Part shown: in pieces, positions 37,201-47,321 of the stretch
Layout of the letters: every line of letters starts with the position of its first letter
Position numbering within the stretch: position 1 is the first letter of the stretch
Assembly (NCBI GenBank): GCA_948485625.1
Contig: CAOMRW010000004.1
Coordinates: 1 to 64,000 of the forward strand
DNA from: an uncultured Clostridia bacterium
GTDB taxonomy: Bacteria > Bacillota > Clostridia > TANB77 > CAG-508
Direction: 5' to 3'
DNA: 64,000 nucleotides
Program-made: the position numbers and the translations under genes
Notes under the pieces: generated by a model
Databases searched by the model: none
Told to the model about the DNA's origin: nothing
Seen by the model: the letters and a program-made list of their open reading frames with translations, nothing else

Positions 37201-37968
37201 TTATATATTTAATACTTGTCCTGGATATATTAAATTAGGATTTTTTATTCCATTTTTACTTGCTATATTTTGATATGTAGTCTTATATTTATTTGCTATT
37301 TGTGATAATGTGTCTCCCTTTTTTACTATATAAATATTTTCTTTAGAATCTGTTACTTTTTTATCAGATTCTTTTATTTGAGAAACTAAATTCCTATACA
37401 TATAGTTAGTATCTACATTGCCAGATATTCCAGATATTCGTCCTTTTGAACTATTCTGCCATATATCATATTCTCCTTTGTAGCATTCGTTTCCTGATTT
37501 ATAACTTGCTATCCATGTTGTATATCTTTTTTTTATTTCTTCCTTATTTAAATAATTATTAAACCAATTTTCATTTGCATATACTCCTGCCCATAATCCA
37601 TTTTGTTCTATTATTGTATTAAATTCTATACATATATTTGTTAGATTATTTTTATCTACTGTTGCTATAGAATTATCTTCCATATCTATATAAACTGGTA
37701 ATTCTAAACTTTTTCCTTTTAGCTTTTCTATTGCCCAATTTGCTCCCTGTTTTGCTGTTTCTTGACAATTGCTATAACAATATACATATGCTCCTGTTGG
37801 TATCCCTAAATTTTTACATTTATTATAATTTTCTTCAAATTTTTTATCTAATGTATGATTATTTTTATTTCCTATCCAGCCTAAACGTAATATTGCAAAA
37901 TTTATATTATTTTTTACTATGCTCCAGTTTATTGTTCCATTATGTTCTGATACATCTATTCCAAACAT
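37201..37968 (-). CDS. Endolysin: GH25 lysozyme with C-terminal LysM
   Basis: 255 aa. GH25 muramidase from MFGIDVSEHNGTINWSIVKN (catalytic Asp), GAYVYCYS, VYIDMEDN, GVYANENWF; residues about 210-255 form one LysM (YIVKKGDTLSQIANKYKTT). Cleaves cell-wall glycan for lysis. No signal peptide; released through the holin encoded next to it. Confidence 0.95.
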   Translation of the reverse strand: MFGIDVSEHNGTINWSIVKNNINFAILRLGWIGNKNNHTLDKKFEENYNKCKNLGIPTGAYVYCYSNCQETAKQGANWAIEKLKGKSLELPVYIDMEDNSIATVDKNNLTNICIEFNTIIEQNGLWAGVYANENWFNNYLNKEEIKKRYTTWIASYKSGNECYKGEYDIWQNSSKGRISGISGNVDTNYMYRNLVSQIKESDKKVTDSKENIYIVKKGDTLSQIANKYKTTYQNIASKNGIKNPNLIYPGQVLNI

Positions 37969-37969
37969 A

Positions 37970-38317
37970 TTATTCCTCCTTTGGACTTAATTTTTCTTTT
38001 AGTTTATCTGGTATTTTAACTCCTAATTCAGCACAATTTTCAACCAAACTTGATAATTCCATAAAGCATATATATATTACTGTAAAATATAATATTAATT
38101 CTGTTCCTAATGCAAATTTTGTTAATATTCCTATAAGGACATATACGAGTTCAGCAAATTTTTTTGATAACCCTGTCCTCATTATAGAGCTTTTAAAATT
38201 ACTATTTTTCCATGCAATTACTAATCCTGTTAATATGTCTACTATTATAAGTATCATTGGAGCTAATATTGCCCACCACATATTTGTAAAATGTATACTT
38301 TTCATTAATTCTTCCAT
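37970..38317 (-). CDS. Holin (phage_holin_4/TcdE-like)
   Basis: 115 aa, three to four hydrophobic segments (WWAILAPMILIIVDILTGLV; VYVLIGILTKFALGTELILY), charged C-terminus IPDKLKEKLSPKEE. Forms membrane holes for endolysin release. One base from the endolysin gene. Confidence 0.85.
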   Translation of the reverse strand: MEELMKSIHFTNMWWAILAPMILIIVDILTGLVIAWKNSNFKSSIMRTGLSKKFAELVYVLIGILTKFALGTELILYFTVIYICFMELSSLVENCAELGVKIPDKLKEKLSPKEE

Positions 38318-38328
38318 GTTCTCTCCTT

Positions 38329-38625
38329 TTATATATCTTCTGCATTTTCAAATTCATCTGTTGTTTTTAAATATTGATATACTTGTTCTATTGTTTCATT
38401 TTCATTATAATCCTTATTTATGTACTTAGTATCTATAAATACATTCATTTTTTTATCTAAATTATTATTTTTATAATACTCTATTTCTTCTTTTCTTTTT
38501 TCTTCAGTTGTGTATGATGCTATTTCTATTATATTTGATTGATTAGTTATTTTATTTATACTTACTATTCTGTGATATTTTACTATTACACCATTATCTA
38601 ATTCTATTTCTTTTTTTATTGCCAT
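38329..38625 (-). CDS. Small phage protein (98 aa)
   Basis: MAIKKEIELDNGVIVKYHRI resembles small proteins found after tail fibres in Firmicutes phages. Function unknown; could be a fibre chaperone. Confidence 0.5.
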   Translation of the reverse strand: MAIKKEIELDNGVIVKYHRIVSINKITNQSNIIEIASYTTEEKRKEEIEYYKNNNLDKKMNVFIDTKYINKDYNENETIEQVYQYLKTTDEFENAEDI

Positions 38626-38661
38626 TTTTTATCCTCCTTTTTATTATACCTAACAGTTTTT

Positions 38662-41079
38662 CTATTTATATCCTACCACTTTTATTATTTTTATTGATGT
38701 TTGAGTTCCTGCATTTCCAATTGATGTTCCTGAAATATTTATATATCTTTCTGTTGCTCTTGTAATACTTGTTCCACTAATTGCATATCTTAGTGCTGTT
38801 ATTTGAACTCCATCTCCATAGTTATATTGCATACTTGCATTAATGTTTCTTCCATTTGGATTATATATTCTGTGAGACCAATATCCAGATGATGCATCTT
38901 TAAAATAAAATATTTCTAGATATGCAAAGTTTGTGGCTGTTTCTGATAGTGTTATGCTTCCTGTTGTTCCAGATGAGTTATCATATAACGATTTTGGTTT
39001 TGCTTGTATTTCTCCTTGATGGCAATATGTTAAGTTTGAACTATTGCTTCCATTATATGCTCCATTCCAATATGTTAAAAAACTCATTGTAGGAATATAG
39101 CTTTGGTTTGTGTTATAATTAGTATGTGTTTTTGAAGATGCACTTTTTATACCATCTATTGCACAATTATTTACATATACTTTTGAACCATCTGAATGAA
39201 TTAGCCATTTCTTTATTTTTCTACTATAAACTCCATGATTTGTTCCACCAACTCCAACTCCAAAAGCAACTTCTGTATCTGTATCACTTCTTTTTGAATA
39301 ATAAAAAGCATCTGTGCTACCATCATTTCTTATCATATTTACATCATTTTTAAATAAGCTTTTACCATTCACTTGTAATTTACTTTCATTACTTGTATCA
39401 TAATTTTGCCCTATTGCAACATTATTTTTATATATAGCAATTGCTGGATTTCCGCTTCCTAATGTAATTGTATAATTTGCTGATGATAATTCATCTGCTA
39501 AAGTTAATTGTATATTGTATGAATTTGATACATTAAATCCATTAGCACCTAAGTCTCCTTTTATTATTATATTTCCTGTAATTTTATTTCCCGAAATTGT
39601 GTATGTTAATGTTGTCTCTCCATTTATATATGTAGAACTTGTTGTGTTTTTATATTTATATATACATGATTTTATCGAGTTTGAAACACTTCCAAAATTA
39701 TCATTCCAGAATTGTCCCTCAAATTTTAATGTTACTGCTTGTCCTACATTATTTTCCCTTGTAGCTGTAAGAGATATTATTTTTATTTTTGAATAATTTT
39801 TTATTTCTGCTGTTTTACTTAATTTAGTACTATTTTCTCTACTGTCAATTGCATACATATCTATTACATTGCTATCTATAGTTGATATACTCATATTTAC
39901 ATCTAAAGTATTATTATAATTTGCAGTTGTGCTTTTACTTCCTATTAGAAGTTTATAATTTTTCATTGTTGCACTATTTTTTGCAATTGCTTTATTTGAT
40001 GCACTTATTGTTCCTTTTACATTTGAATATCCTTTTATCAGTATTTGATTGTTTCCTGTTAGTACTAATGTTGTAGCATTTGTGTCTTGATATGTAAAGT
40101 TAGAGAATGTTGGACTACTATTTGTTACTGTAAATATACAATCTTTATAATTTGTATAACTTGTATTGTTTTCAGTTGTTGTAATAATATATCTTAATGT
40201 TATATTATTAGAGTTTGGAGTTAATGCGTATATTGTACTTGCTGTTGGTGTGACTGTTTTGCTTGTTCCTGTTACTGTTCCAAAATTTATTATTTGTGTA
40301 TTGTCAGTTTTACATAGTTTTAATGATATATTTGCTCCACTTGGATTACTCCATGTTATTGTATGACTATTTCCTATATTTACATTTGGTGCTGCTGATA
40401 TTTTTGCTATATCTTTTGTTGTTCCATAAAATTCGTTTGAAACTTTATCTAATCCAGACTCTGTAGATCTTGCCAATATGCTAAAAGAATGTTTTGTGTT
40501 TGGACTTAGCCCTGTGATTGTGAAAGTTCCAGATGTAGTATTACTTACTATTGCACCTCCCCATACTGCTTTGTCTATACTGCAATATATATTTGCTTTT
40601 CTTGATACAGAATATCTTATTGTTGCTGTAGTTAATGTTACACTTTCTACATATGCACTATTAATCTCTGCATATCTTGGTATTTTAGTCAATGTTAAGT
40701 TTCCAGATGGTGTAAAATCTCCTGGGCTGTATGTGTGTGATTGGAAATCTAATATAGCACTACATGAAATTGTTTTGCTCCCATCTGAATTATGGGCTAT
40801 TGTTGTTGTTCCTTCACATATAGTTTGAGCTGTATTGTAATTTTGTGAATTGTATGTGCCACTTCCACTTTTCACTGTAGTTCCATTTATATTTACACTA
40901 TAACTTGCTGTAAGTCCACTAAATCTTCCTGAACTTCCACTTATTAATTGTAATCTGTATCCTACATTACTTGTGTTGCTATTTATATCATAACTGTTTT
41001 CCCAAACACTTAATCTACAAGAAAAGTGAGAAGCATAATTCCCTCCATTTTTTCCTCCATTTTGTATAAAATCTGCCAT
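38662..41079 (-). CDS. Tail fibre / receptor-binding protein (DUF859-like)
   Basis: 805 aa. N-terminal domain MADFIQNGGKNGGNYASHFS with NVGYRLQLISGSSGRF pattern of phage DUF859 proteins, FnIII-like repeat (ATIRYSVSRKANIYCSIDK), then Ser/Thr/Asn-rich beta structure and a C-terminal carbohydrate-binding-type end. Determines target cell binding. Three base gap to the Tal gene. CGG triplets here are out of frame. Confidence 0.8.
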   Translation of the reverse strand: MADFIQNGGKNGGNYASHFSCRLSVWENSYDINSNTSNVGYRLQLISGSSGRFSGLTASYSVNINGTTVKSGSGTYNSQNYNTAQTICEGTTTIAHNSDGSKTISCSAILDFQSHTYSPGDFTPSGNLTLTKIPRYAEINSAYVESVTLTTATIRYSVSRKANIYCSIDKAVWGGAIVSNTTSGTFTITGLSPNTKHSFSILARSTESGLDKVSNEFYGTTKDIAKISAAPNVNIGNSHTITWSNPSGANISLKLCKTDNTQIINFGTVTGTSKTVTPTASTIYALTPNSNNITLRYIITTTENNTSYTNYKDCIFTVTNSSPTFSNFTYQDTNATTLVLTGNNQILIKGYSNVKGTISASNKAIAKNSATMKNYKLLIGSKSTTANYNNTLDVNMSISTIDSNVIDMYAIDSRENSTKLSKTAEIKNYSKIKIISLTATRENNVGQAVTLKFEGQFWNDNFGSVSNSIKSCIYKYKNTTSSTYINGETTLTYTISGNKITGNIIIKGDLGANGFNVSNSYNIQLTLADELSSANYTITLGSGNPAIAIYKNNVAIGQNYDTSNESKLQVNGKSLFKNDVNMIRNDGSTDAFYYSKRSDTDTEVAFGVGVGGTNHGVYSRKIKKWLIHSDGSKVYVNNCAIDGIKSASSKTHTNYNTNQSYIPTMSFLTYWNGAYNGSNSSNLTYCHQGEIQAKPKSLYDNSSGTTGSITLSETATNFAYLEIFYFKDASSGYWSHRIYNPNGRNINASMQYNYGDGVQITALRYAISGTSITRATERYINISGTSIGNAGTQTSIKIIKVVGYK

Positions 41080-41082
41080 TTC

Positions 41083-42964
41083 TTATCCTCCTATTCCTGT
41101 CAACCATACTTGGTCACCAACTTTTTGAATAAATAATGAGTTTATTTTTGCTTCATTTTTTACTTCTAATTCTTTTGCATAAACTCCTTTATCAGTCATT
41201 TCTGCAACTCTTTCTTTTGATGTGTTATTAAATGTTCTATTTCCATCTGCATCTATTCTGGTATATATATTAGAAGTTGAGCTTTCTACTTGTATTCCTT
41301 TTCCTATTGTTACTTTATCTGTTATAGTTTCATTTGGATTTTGACTCCATACTACTTTATCTATTCCATTTGCTACCATTAGGTCTGCTATCAAAAATGA
41401 ATTATCTGTATCTGTTTCAATTTTAATATCTATAGTATTTGATGTTACTTCTATTGTATGTACTTCTTCTTTCCATTCATTTGTGTTTTCTGCATCTAAA
41501 ATATATTTTGTTCCATTAATTTCTATATATCCAGTTGCTAATTCTATTAACTTTTCATATAAAAAACTTATTGTATATGTTCCATTTTTTACAATTTGTT
41601 TTTGTTCTGCACTTCCGTTTTTAGTTATATATGAGAGTCTACTTGTTGTATTTTGCTTAGTGTTAGTGTCTGAATATTCATCTATTCCTAAATTTTTATT
41701 TTCTTCTGCTTCCCAGTAATCTAAATTATAATAGAATATGTTGTTTCCTCCTGTAATTGTGAGGTTATTTATTGTTCCATCTATCATTTGTTTTAGTTCA
41801 TTTATTTGTTCATTTATTTCATCTTTATTTAATACTGTTGATGTAATGCTATCAATTGTTTGTTCATGTTGGGTTATTTTTTCTTCATGTTCTGATGTTT
41901 CTTGTATTAGTTGTGTTATTTTTTCTTTTTCTTGATCAATTTGACTTTGTACCTTTTTGTTTATTGTTTTTTGTGATGGTACTCTTCTTGTTGTTTCTTC
42001 TTTTGCTTTGCATTGTATTTTACTGGAGATATTTGCTTTAAATTTTCCTCCATATTGAATTGAGCCTTGATATATTATTTTTTTATTGTCTATTTCTAAT
42101 ATGTCTCCTACATCAATTGCTGGGTCAATTATACTTTCTCCTTCAAAACTGTATATTTCTAGATTTTTGTATAAATTGTATATGTTTTCTATTTGTTCTT
42201 GTTCTACTATATACATATTATCTTGGTTTATATATATTGTATTGTATGTTGTATCTCCTGATTCAAATAATTGTATTCCATCTTCATATTTAATACGACT
42301 TATTTTTGTCTTTTCTCCCCATGTGAAATTTTGAAAGTTTTTAGCTTTTAATTCTATTGTATTTTCTCCTATTGTTTTTATATATAGTTTTCCATCTCTT
42401 CCAATAGAAGCAAATCCTCCTGCTTGTTCTGCTATATAGCTTATATATGTTCTTGCTGATATTGTATTGTCATATACTGATATTTCTTTGTCCATATTTA
42501 AAAATGAAGTAGAACCGTAATTCTACTTCTGCTTTTTGACATATGTCCTGTAATACTTCTATTATTTTAGCTTTTCCATTTTCTTTTATTAGAGTGCTTC
42601 CATCATAATTGAATTCGAATTTAATCATGTTGTCTAATAGTTTTAGTGTAATTGTGTAGTCATTGTCTTTGTTTATATCATCTACATTAAAAAGTCCTAT
42701 TGGTACTATTTCTCCTTCAATTCCAGATTCTATATATATTTTATTTATTGTTTCTGGTACTGCAGTTTTGTATAGTTTTATTTCTGCTGATTGTGATGTG
42801 ACTGACCCTAATGAGAATTCATCATTTGAAAAAAGTTCTTGAGATAACTTACAATCTAATATATATTTTTTGTCTATTTCTTCATCATTTATATATATTT
42901 TTAATAAATGTTTTACACTAGATTCATATATTTTGGATTTATAATTATCACTTGTATTATACAT
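41083..42964 (-). CDS. Tail-associated (Tal/endopeptidase-tail) protein, read through a +1 shift at CGG
   Basis: Intact product 626 aa. First frame begins MYNTSDNYKSKIYESSVKHL and at codon 150 reaches CGG (42517-42515); zero frame stops 15 codons later. Skipping C gives VELGSTSFLNMDKEISVYDN then ISARTYISYIAEQAGGFASI, the typical tail-tip hub sequence, continuing through a coiled coil (QSQIDQEKEKITQLIQETSE). Forms the distal tail hub joining tube, fibre and tape measure. ATG overlaps the Dit-like stop by 8 bases. Confidence 0.78.
42515..42517 (-). other. CGG +1 recoding site 6 (Tal, codon 150)
   Basis: Context TTA-CGG-TTC; productive TTA-(C)-GGT-TCT gives Leu-Gly-Ser. Confidence 0.82.
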
Positions 42965-43377
42965 TGTTGGCCTCCTGTACTGCTATTTTTTGGCTTTCAG
43001 TAAGTTCTTTTTGTATCATGTTAAAAGATACTTGCCAATATGATTTGTTTGTATTTTCATCTATTCCTGTTTTATGCATTTGTGATTTTCTTTTGCTTAC
43101 TCTAAATTTTGCATTTTCTATCATTCCTCCGTGGAACAGATGGTGTTTTTATTGTAATTATCATTGGGTTTTGATATGTCGCTTGTAATAGTTCTTCTGC
43201 TTCTTCTTCTGTTAGATAGTCCCAACTCATATTACATTTCAGCATTCCTACTGCTATTGGATTGTCTATTAATGAGCCATCTATTATTGATGAGTAACTG
43301 TCTTTGTCTGTGTCTTCTATGTCATCATCATAGCTTGATGGTGTTTTCATTTGTTTTCCATTTAATTTCCATAACAT
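42957..43377 (-). CDS. Distal tail (Dit-like/DUF6711-type) protein, read through a +1 shift at CGG
   Basis: Intact product 139 aa. Starts MLWKLNGKQMKTPSSYDDDI; at codon 83 meets CGG (43131-43129) with zero-frame stop after eight more codons. Skipping C gives PGGMIENAKFRVSKRKSQMH and ends VQEANNV-stop overlapping the Tal ATG. Located where tail-tip adaptor genes sit. Role as adaptor between tail tube and hub is inferred from order. Confidence 0.68.
43129..43131 (-). other. CGG +1 recoding site 7 (Dit-like, codon 83)
   Basis: Context CCA-CGG-AGG; productive CCA-(C)-GGA-GGA gives Pro-Gly-Gly-Met. Confidence 0.8.
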
Positions 43378-43407
43378 GTTGTTTCCTCCTTTCTTGATTT
43401 ATATAAT

Positions 43408-43440
43408 AAAAAACACCTACTTTTTAAGTAAGTGTTTTTT
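43408..43440. terminator. Terminator hairpin
   Basis: ACACCTAC / GTAAGTGT with A and T runs; an almost identical hairpin is at 46379-46406, both flanking inserted accessory genes. Confidence 0.65.
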
Positions 43441-43442
43441 AT

Positions 43443-43541
43443 TTATTTTTTTAATTGTTCTAATAATTCCATTTTCTTTGTTGAAAATTCATATTCTGTT
43501 AAAATTCCGTCTTTATATAATTCTGCTAGCTTTTCTATTTA
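43443..43541 (-). pseudogene. SHOCT-domain remnant
   Basis: Frame EKLAELYKDGILTEYEFSTK then KMELLEQLKK-stop without a start codon. It is a second, partial SHOCT copy next to the full gene 43552-44034, probably a duplication scar. Confidence 0.5.
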
Positions 43542-43551
43542 ATATTGTAAA

Positions 43552-44034
43552 TTATTTTAGAAGTTCTTGTTTTTTTCTTTCAAATTCTTCTTGAGTAATA
43601 ATACTTTCGTCTAATAATTTTTTAAATTTCAATATTTCATCGGCATTAGAAGTATTAATAATATTTACATTTTTGTTTTTACATTCACTTATTTTTTTCA
43701 TTATATAATTATATATTTCTTCTGATTTTTTTGGTATTTCTTTATTAAAAGCTCTTAATATTAAAGTGTTTTCATCACTTAATGCATTCATTTTTGTATT
43801 TCCTAAAATCCCTATATTTTGTTTTGTTTCTTTTGTTCCTGCAGTAATAAATTTTATATAACCATTTGCTAAAATACTTGGTTTTCTATATTCTATACTA
43901 GATAAATCACTATAAAAAAATGTTTTGTCTCCTTTTATATTTTGTGTAATAAAACCTCCTAGTGTCTTTCTTGATATAACTACTTTATCTTCATATACTG
44001 TTAATATCCCATTTGTACATTTCATTGTTTCCAT
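43552..44034 (-). CDS. PH-like/SHOCT-domain protein (160 aa)
   Basis: N-terminal part METMKCTNGILTVYEDKVVI ... TFFYSDLSSIEYRKPSILAN resembles DUF4429-type PH-like folds; C-terminus SNADEILKFKKLLDESIITQ (then EEFERKKQELLK) is a SHOCT hairpin. Inserted among tail genes as an accessory gene (moron). Function unknown. Confidence 0.6.
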   Translation of the reverse strand: METMKCTNGILTVYEDKVVISRKTLGGFITQNIKGDKTFFYSDLSSIEYRKPSILANGYIKFITAGTKETKQNIGILGNTKMNALSDENTLILRAFNKEIPKKSEEIYNYIMKKISECKNKNVNIINTSNADEILKFKKLLDESIITQEEFERKKQELLK

Positions 44035-44299
44035 ATATATTCCCCTTTGTATGCATTAAAAAAAACTCTCAATTTGTCAATTTTGTGTTTTTTAAATTTA
44101 ATTATGCGTATATATTTTATTATTTATGTACTTTAATATTCTTACTCTATTTGTGATGTTCTATACTTTTTATGTATTTAATTATTATAAACCAAAAATA
44201 TTTATAGCATAATCTAATTATTTTGTTTTTTGTTACACTCAAAGGTGCTCCTACATTATCTCTATAAAATTCAGAAGCTATACTTATATCTATAGTTTC

Positions 44300-46349
44300 T
44301 TATGTTTCTACATTTATTACGCATTTTCCTGTTCTTCTTGTCTTTTCGTTAATATATTCTATTGTATCATCAAATATTTCCTTTCCCATATAGTAAATAC
44401 TTAAATGCTGTTTATTATTAGGTTTTGTATTTTCTATTGTTCTTCTCATAATATCATATATAATATTTTCTGGTTCTATATCTGTATTTGTTTTGTATGT
44501 TGGCAAATCTTCTATGTCTTTTGCGAATCCTACATTCATCATATATGATGTCTTATCTAACATAGAAGCTATATTTAAGCCATCTGCAACTTTCTTAGCT
44601 AATTGTTTACTTGCATTATAAAGTTCTGGAGAACTATTATTTAATGTTTTACATAGTCCTTTTATCATATCTGGCATCCACTTTTCATATTCTCTAAGTG
44701 GCCCCTCATCTGGTCTTGAGAAATGTAAAAAGCTTTTTATTTTATCTGCAATTCCTTTTACTGCATTTCCTAAATTCCCTATCATATTTTTTATTCCATT
44801 TATAAACCCTTGTATCATATCTTTTCCCCATTCTAGGGCTTTTCCGTGGTAATTCTTTTAATACGTCACCTATCTTTTGAATAATTTCCCATCCTGCTTC
44901 ACCAATTTTATATAGCACTGCTCCTATTCCTAACACTAAAGAGATTAATATTTTTCCTCCTGCTTCAATTATTGCGGGTAGATTTTTAATTATTGTTGAT
45001 ATTATTGTCATTACTATTTCTGGTAACATTTCAACTAATTTAGGTATTGCATTTACTAACCCATTTATTAATGCTATTAGCATTTGAATTCCTGTATCTA
45101 TTATTAAATTCAAATTTCCTATAAGTGTATTTATTATTGTTTCTATTATTTGTGGTAACATTTCAACTAACTGAGGTATTGCATCTATTATTCCATTTAT
45201 TAAACTAATTAATATTGTAATTCCTGCTTGAATTACATTTGGTAATTCTTTTACTATAATTTCACATATAGTTACAATAATAGTTGGTAACATTTGTATA
45301 AGTTGAGGTATTGCATTTACTATTCCTTGAATTAAGCTAACTAATAGTTGTAATCCAGTTTCTATAATTGTTGGTAGATTTTCTAAAAGACTTTGTACAA
45401 TAGTCATAATTAATTCTATTGCTACTGGAATTAGTAACGGTAATTGCTGAGAAATTCCACTTACTAAACTACATATAATATTTATACCACTTGTTATTAA
45501 TGTTGGTAAATTTGCAATAATTGCATTTAATAAATTAGTAAGTAATACTGAACCTTGTTCAATTAATTGTGGAATTTGACTAGTTATTCCATTACATAAG
45601 TTTGTAATAATTTGTGGGCCTTGTTCAGTGATACTTGTTAATATTCTTGTTATTTCTTCACCAAAATTTTCTTGTAATACGCCTAACCCTGCTACTACTA
45701 AACCAGCTATCGCTGTCATATTAAATATTGATGAAAATGCTGGCAAAAATTTTTTAGTAAAGTTGCTAAATTTTTCAATTACTCCTGAAGAGTCCTCTCC
45801 TAATTTTCCCATTTCTTTTTTTGCAGTTTTTAATTGCATCTCATAATTTGTTATTTCATTATTTAGTTTATTGCTTTGCTTTATTAGGCTCTTATAATTG
45901 GAATCGTCTAATAGTCTACTATTTGTTTCTTGTTGTATTTTTTTATTACTTGCTTTGGGCATGTCATTTTTTACTTGTTGTCTAGTATCTTCTTTCATCT
46001 GATCTATTGTATCACTTGCTATTTTTAATTTTGTTTGTCGTGATTCTATTTTTCGTTGCAAACTAGAAATTTCTTTTTGAACTTGACTTATTTGCTTTTG
46101 AGCATCTTTATTGTTTACTGATATCTTTAGTTCATTGTCTTGATTATTTTTTTTCAAATCTTGAATTTTTCTTTTAACTGATTGTACTGCTTCTTTTACT
46201 TTATTTACCATTATATTTGTATCGATTTTTTGAAAACTTTCTTGTGCTTGTTGTACTACTTTTTTTATTTCTGGTACTATTGTTTTAAATTGTTTTATTG
46301 CTTCTTCTACTTTAGCAGTTACAATTATTTCTACTACTTCTTCTTTCAT
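44300..46349 (-). CDS. Tape measure protein, read through a +1 shift at CGG
   Basis: Intact product 682 aa. N-terminal coiled coil (KEEVVEIIVTAKVEEAIKQF; KEISSLQRKIESRQTKLKIA), about ten 32-residue hydrophobic repeats (AIPQLVEMLPQIIETI-type), then at codon 502 CGG (44846-44844). Skipping C gives LPGKALEWGKDMIQGFINGI, the standard continuation of Firmicutes tape measure proteins. Zero frame ends after about 33 codons. Sets tail length and helps DNA or toxin passage. Confidence 0.85.
44844..44846 (-). other. CGG +1 recoding site 8 (tape measure, codon 502)
   Basis: Context CCA-CGG-AAA; productive CCA-(C)-GGA-AAA gives Pro-Gly-Lys-Ala. Confidence 0.88.
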
Positions 46350-46378
46350 AAGTATTATTCCCCCTTTCTTTAAAATGA

Positions 46379-46406
46379 AAAAACACCTACCTAAGTAAGT
46401 GTTTTT
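46379..46406. terminator. Terminator hairpin between TM2 gene and tape measure
   Basis: ACACCTAC / GTAAGTGT stem, near copy of the one at 43408-43440. Confidence 0.6.
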
Positions 46407-46417
46407 GTGAATTTATT

Positions 46418-46777
46418 TTAAACATAATATGGATTTGGTTTAAATAGTAAAGAAATTAAATCTATAAATATTCCTATTCCAAAAATTCCCGCAGTAAATA
46501 TATATATTACTCCCATTCCTGCTTTTCCTTCATAAAATTTATGTGCTCCTAGAAATCCTAAACATATGCATAATATTAATGCTATCCATTTATTTTTAGG
46601 TTTTCTACCATAATCATTTATATTAGTATTTGTATTAGTATTGTTTACTATTACTTGTGGTTGTTCATTTTTTAATTCTTCTACCTGTCTTCCACAATGT
46701 GTACACATAACTGCATCCTCTGGTATTCTTTGTCCACAAAATTTGCAATATTTAGTCTTTACATCTATTTCTTCCAT
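46418..46777 (-). CDS. Zinc-ribbon plus TM2-domain membrane protein
   Basis: 119 aa. N-terminal zinc ribbon (CKFCGQRIPEDAVMCTHCG) and C-terminal TM2 hairpin (WIALILCICLGFLGAHKFYE; GMGVIYIFTAGIFGIGIFI). TM2 proteins are common in Firmicutes and in prophage accessory positions. Function unknown. Confidence 0.75.
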   Translation of the reverse strand: MEEIDVKTKYCKFCGQRIPEDAVMCTHCGRQVEELKNEQPQVIVNNTNTNTNINDYGRKPKNKWIALILCICLGFLGAHKFYEGKAGMGVIYIFTAGIFGIGIFIDLISLLFKPNPYYV

Positions 46778-47035
46778 ATAAATTCCTCCTTTTATTTTTT
46801 ATAAGAAGAGTATATCATTTATTTTTGTCGAATATTGTAAAACTTTGTCTGTCGAAATTGATTATTTTATTTTTTAAAAATATCATTCCTATAAGAATAA
46901 TAAATGGTATTATAATCAAATTCCATATAATTTTTAAAATAAATTTTATTAAATAGAAATATATATATTAATATTTTAAACATACTATCTTCTTTATTAA
47001 TAATCTCTATATAATTATAATATATTCTTACTAAT

Positions 47036-47321
47036 TTTTAAATAGTTCTTTAAACATCTTTTTTAATGGAACAACTTTTGGTTTTTTATTCATTGAATCT
47101 GCTTGTATCATTTTATCTGTTACCGCTTCTTGTAAAATAATATTTCGTTTAAATTCATCTTGTACTCTTAATAAGTTTGATTGACAGAATTTATTTATTT
47201 CTTTATATGTTATATTCCAAAATTCGCTTGGTTTTAAACCAAAGTAATATGCTAGATATTCAATTGCATAAATTAAATCTTCTAAATTTTTTGATTTCTT
47301 AATATTATCAATAATATCATC
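47036..47321 (-). CDS. Tail assembly chaperone, frameshift (T) segment
   Basis: A frame without any usable start: GIDDIIDNIKKSKNLEDLIY ... ending KKMFKELFKN-stop. It overlaps the end of the upstream tail chaperone in the -1 frame, the known G/GT arrangement, so it is probably made as a fusion by -1 ribosomal frameshifting near 47321-47345. No canonical slippery heptamer is obvious (CAAGGGA is the nearest). Confidence 0.6.

Noticed and set aside
5657..44846. CGG frame breaks as sequencing or assembly errors
   Set aside because: Errors would not respect codon phase. All eight are at in-frame CGG followed by a Gly codon and the other error class in the window (A-run losses) looks different. Raw reads would still be the decisive test.
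5657..44846. CGG simply reassigned to another amino acid
   Set aside because: Reading CGG as any amino acid in the same frame still meets a stop within a few codons at every site; only a +1 shift restores the families.
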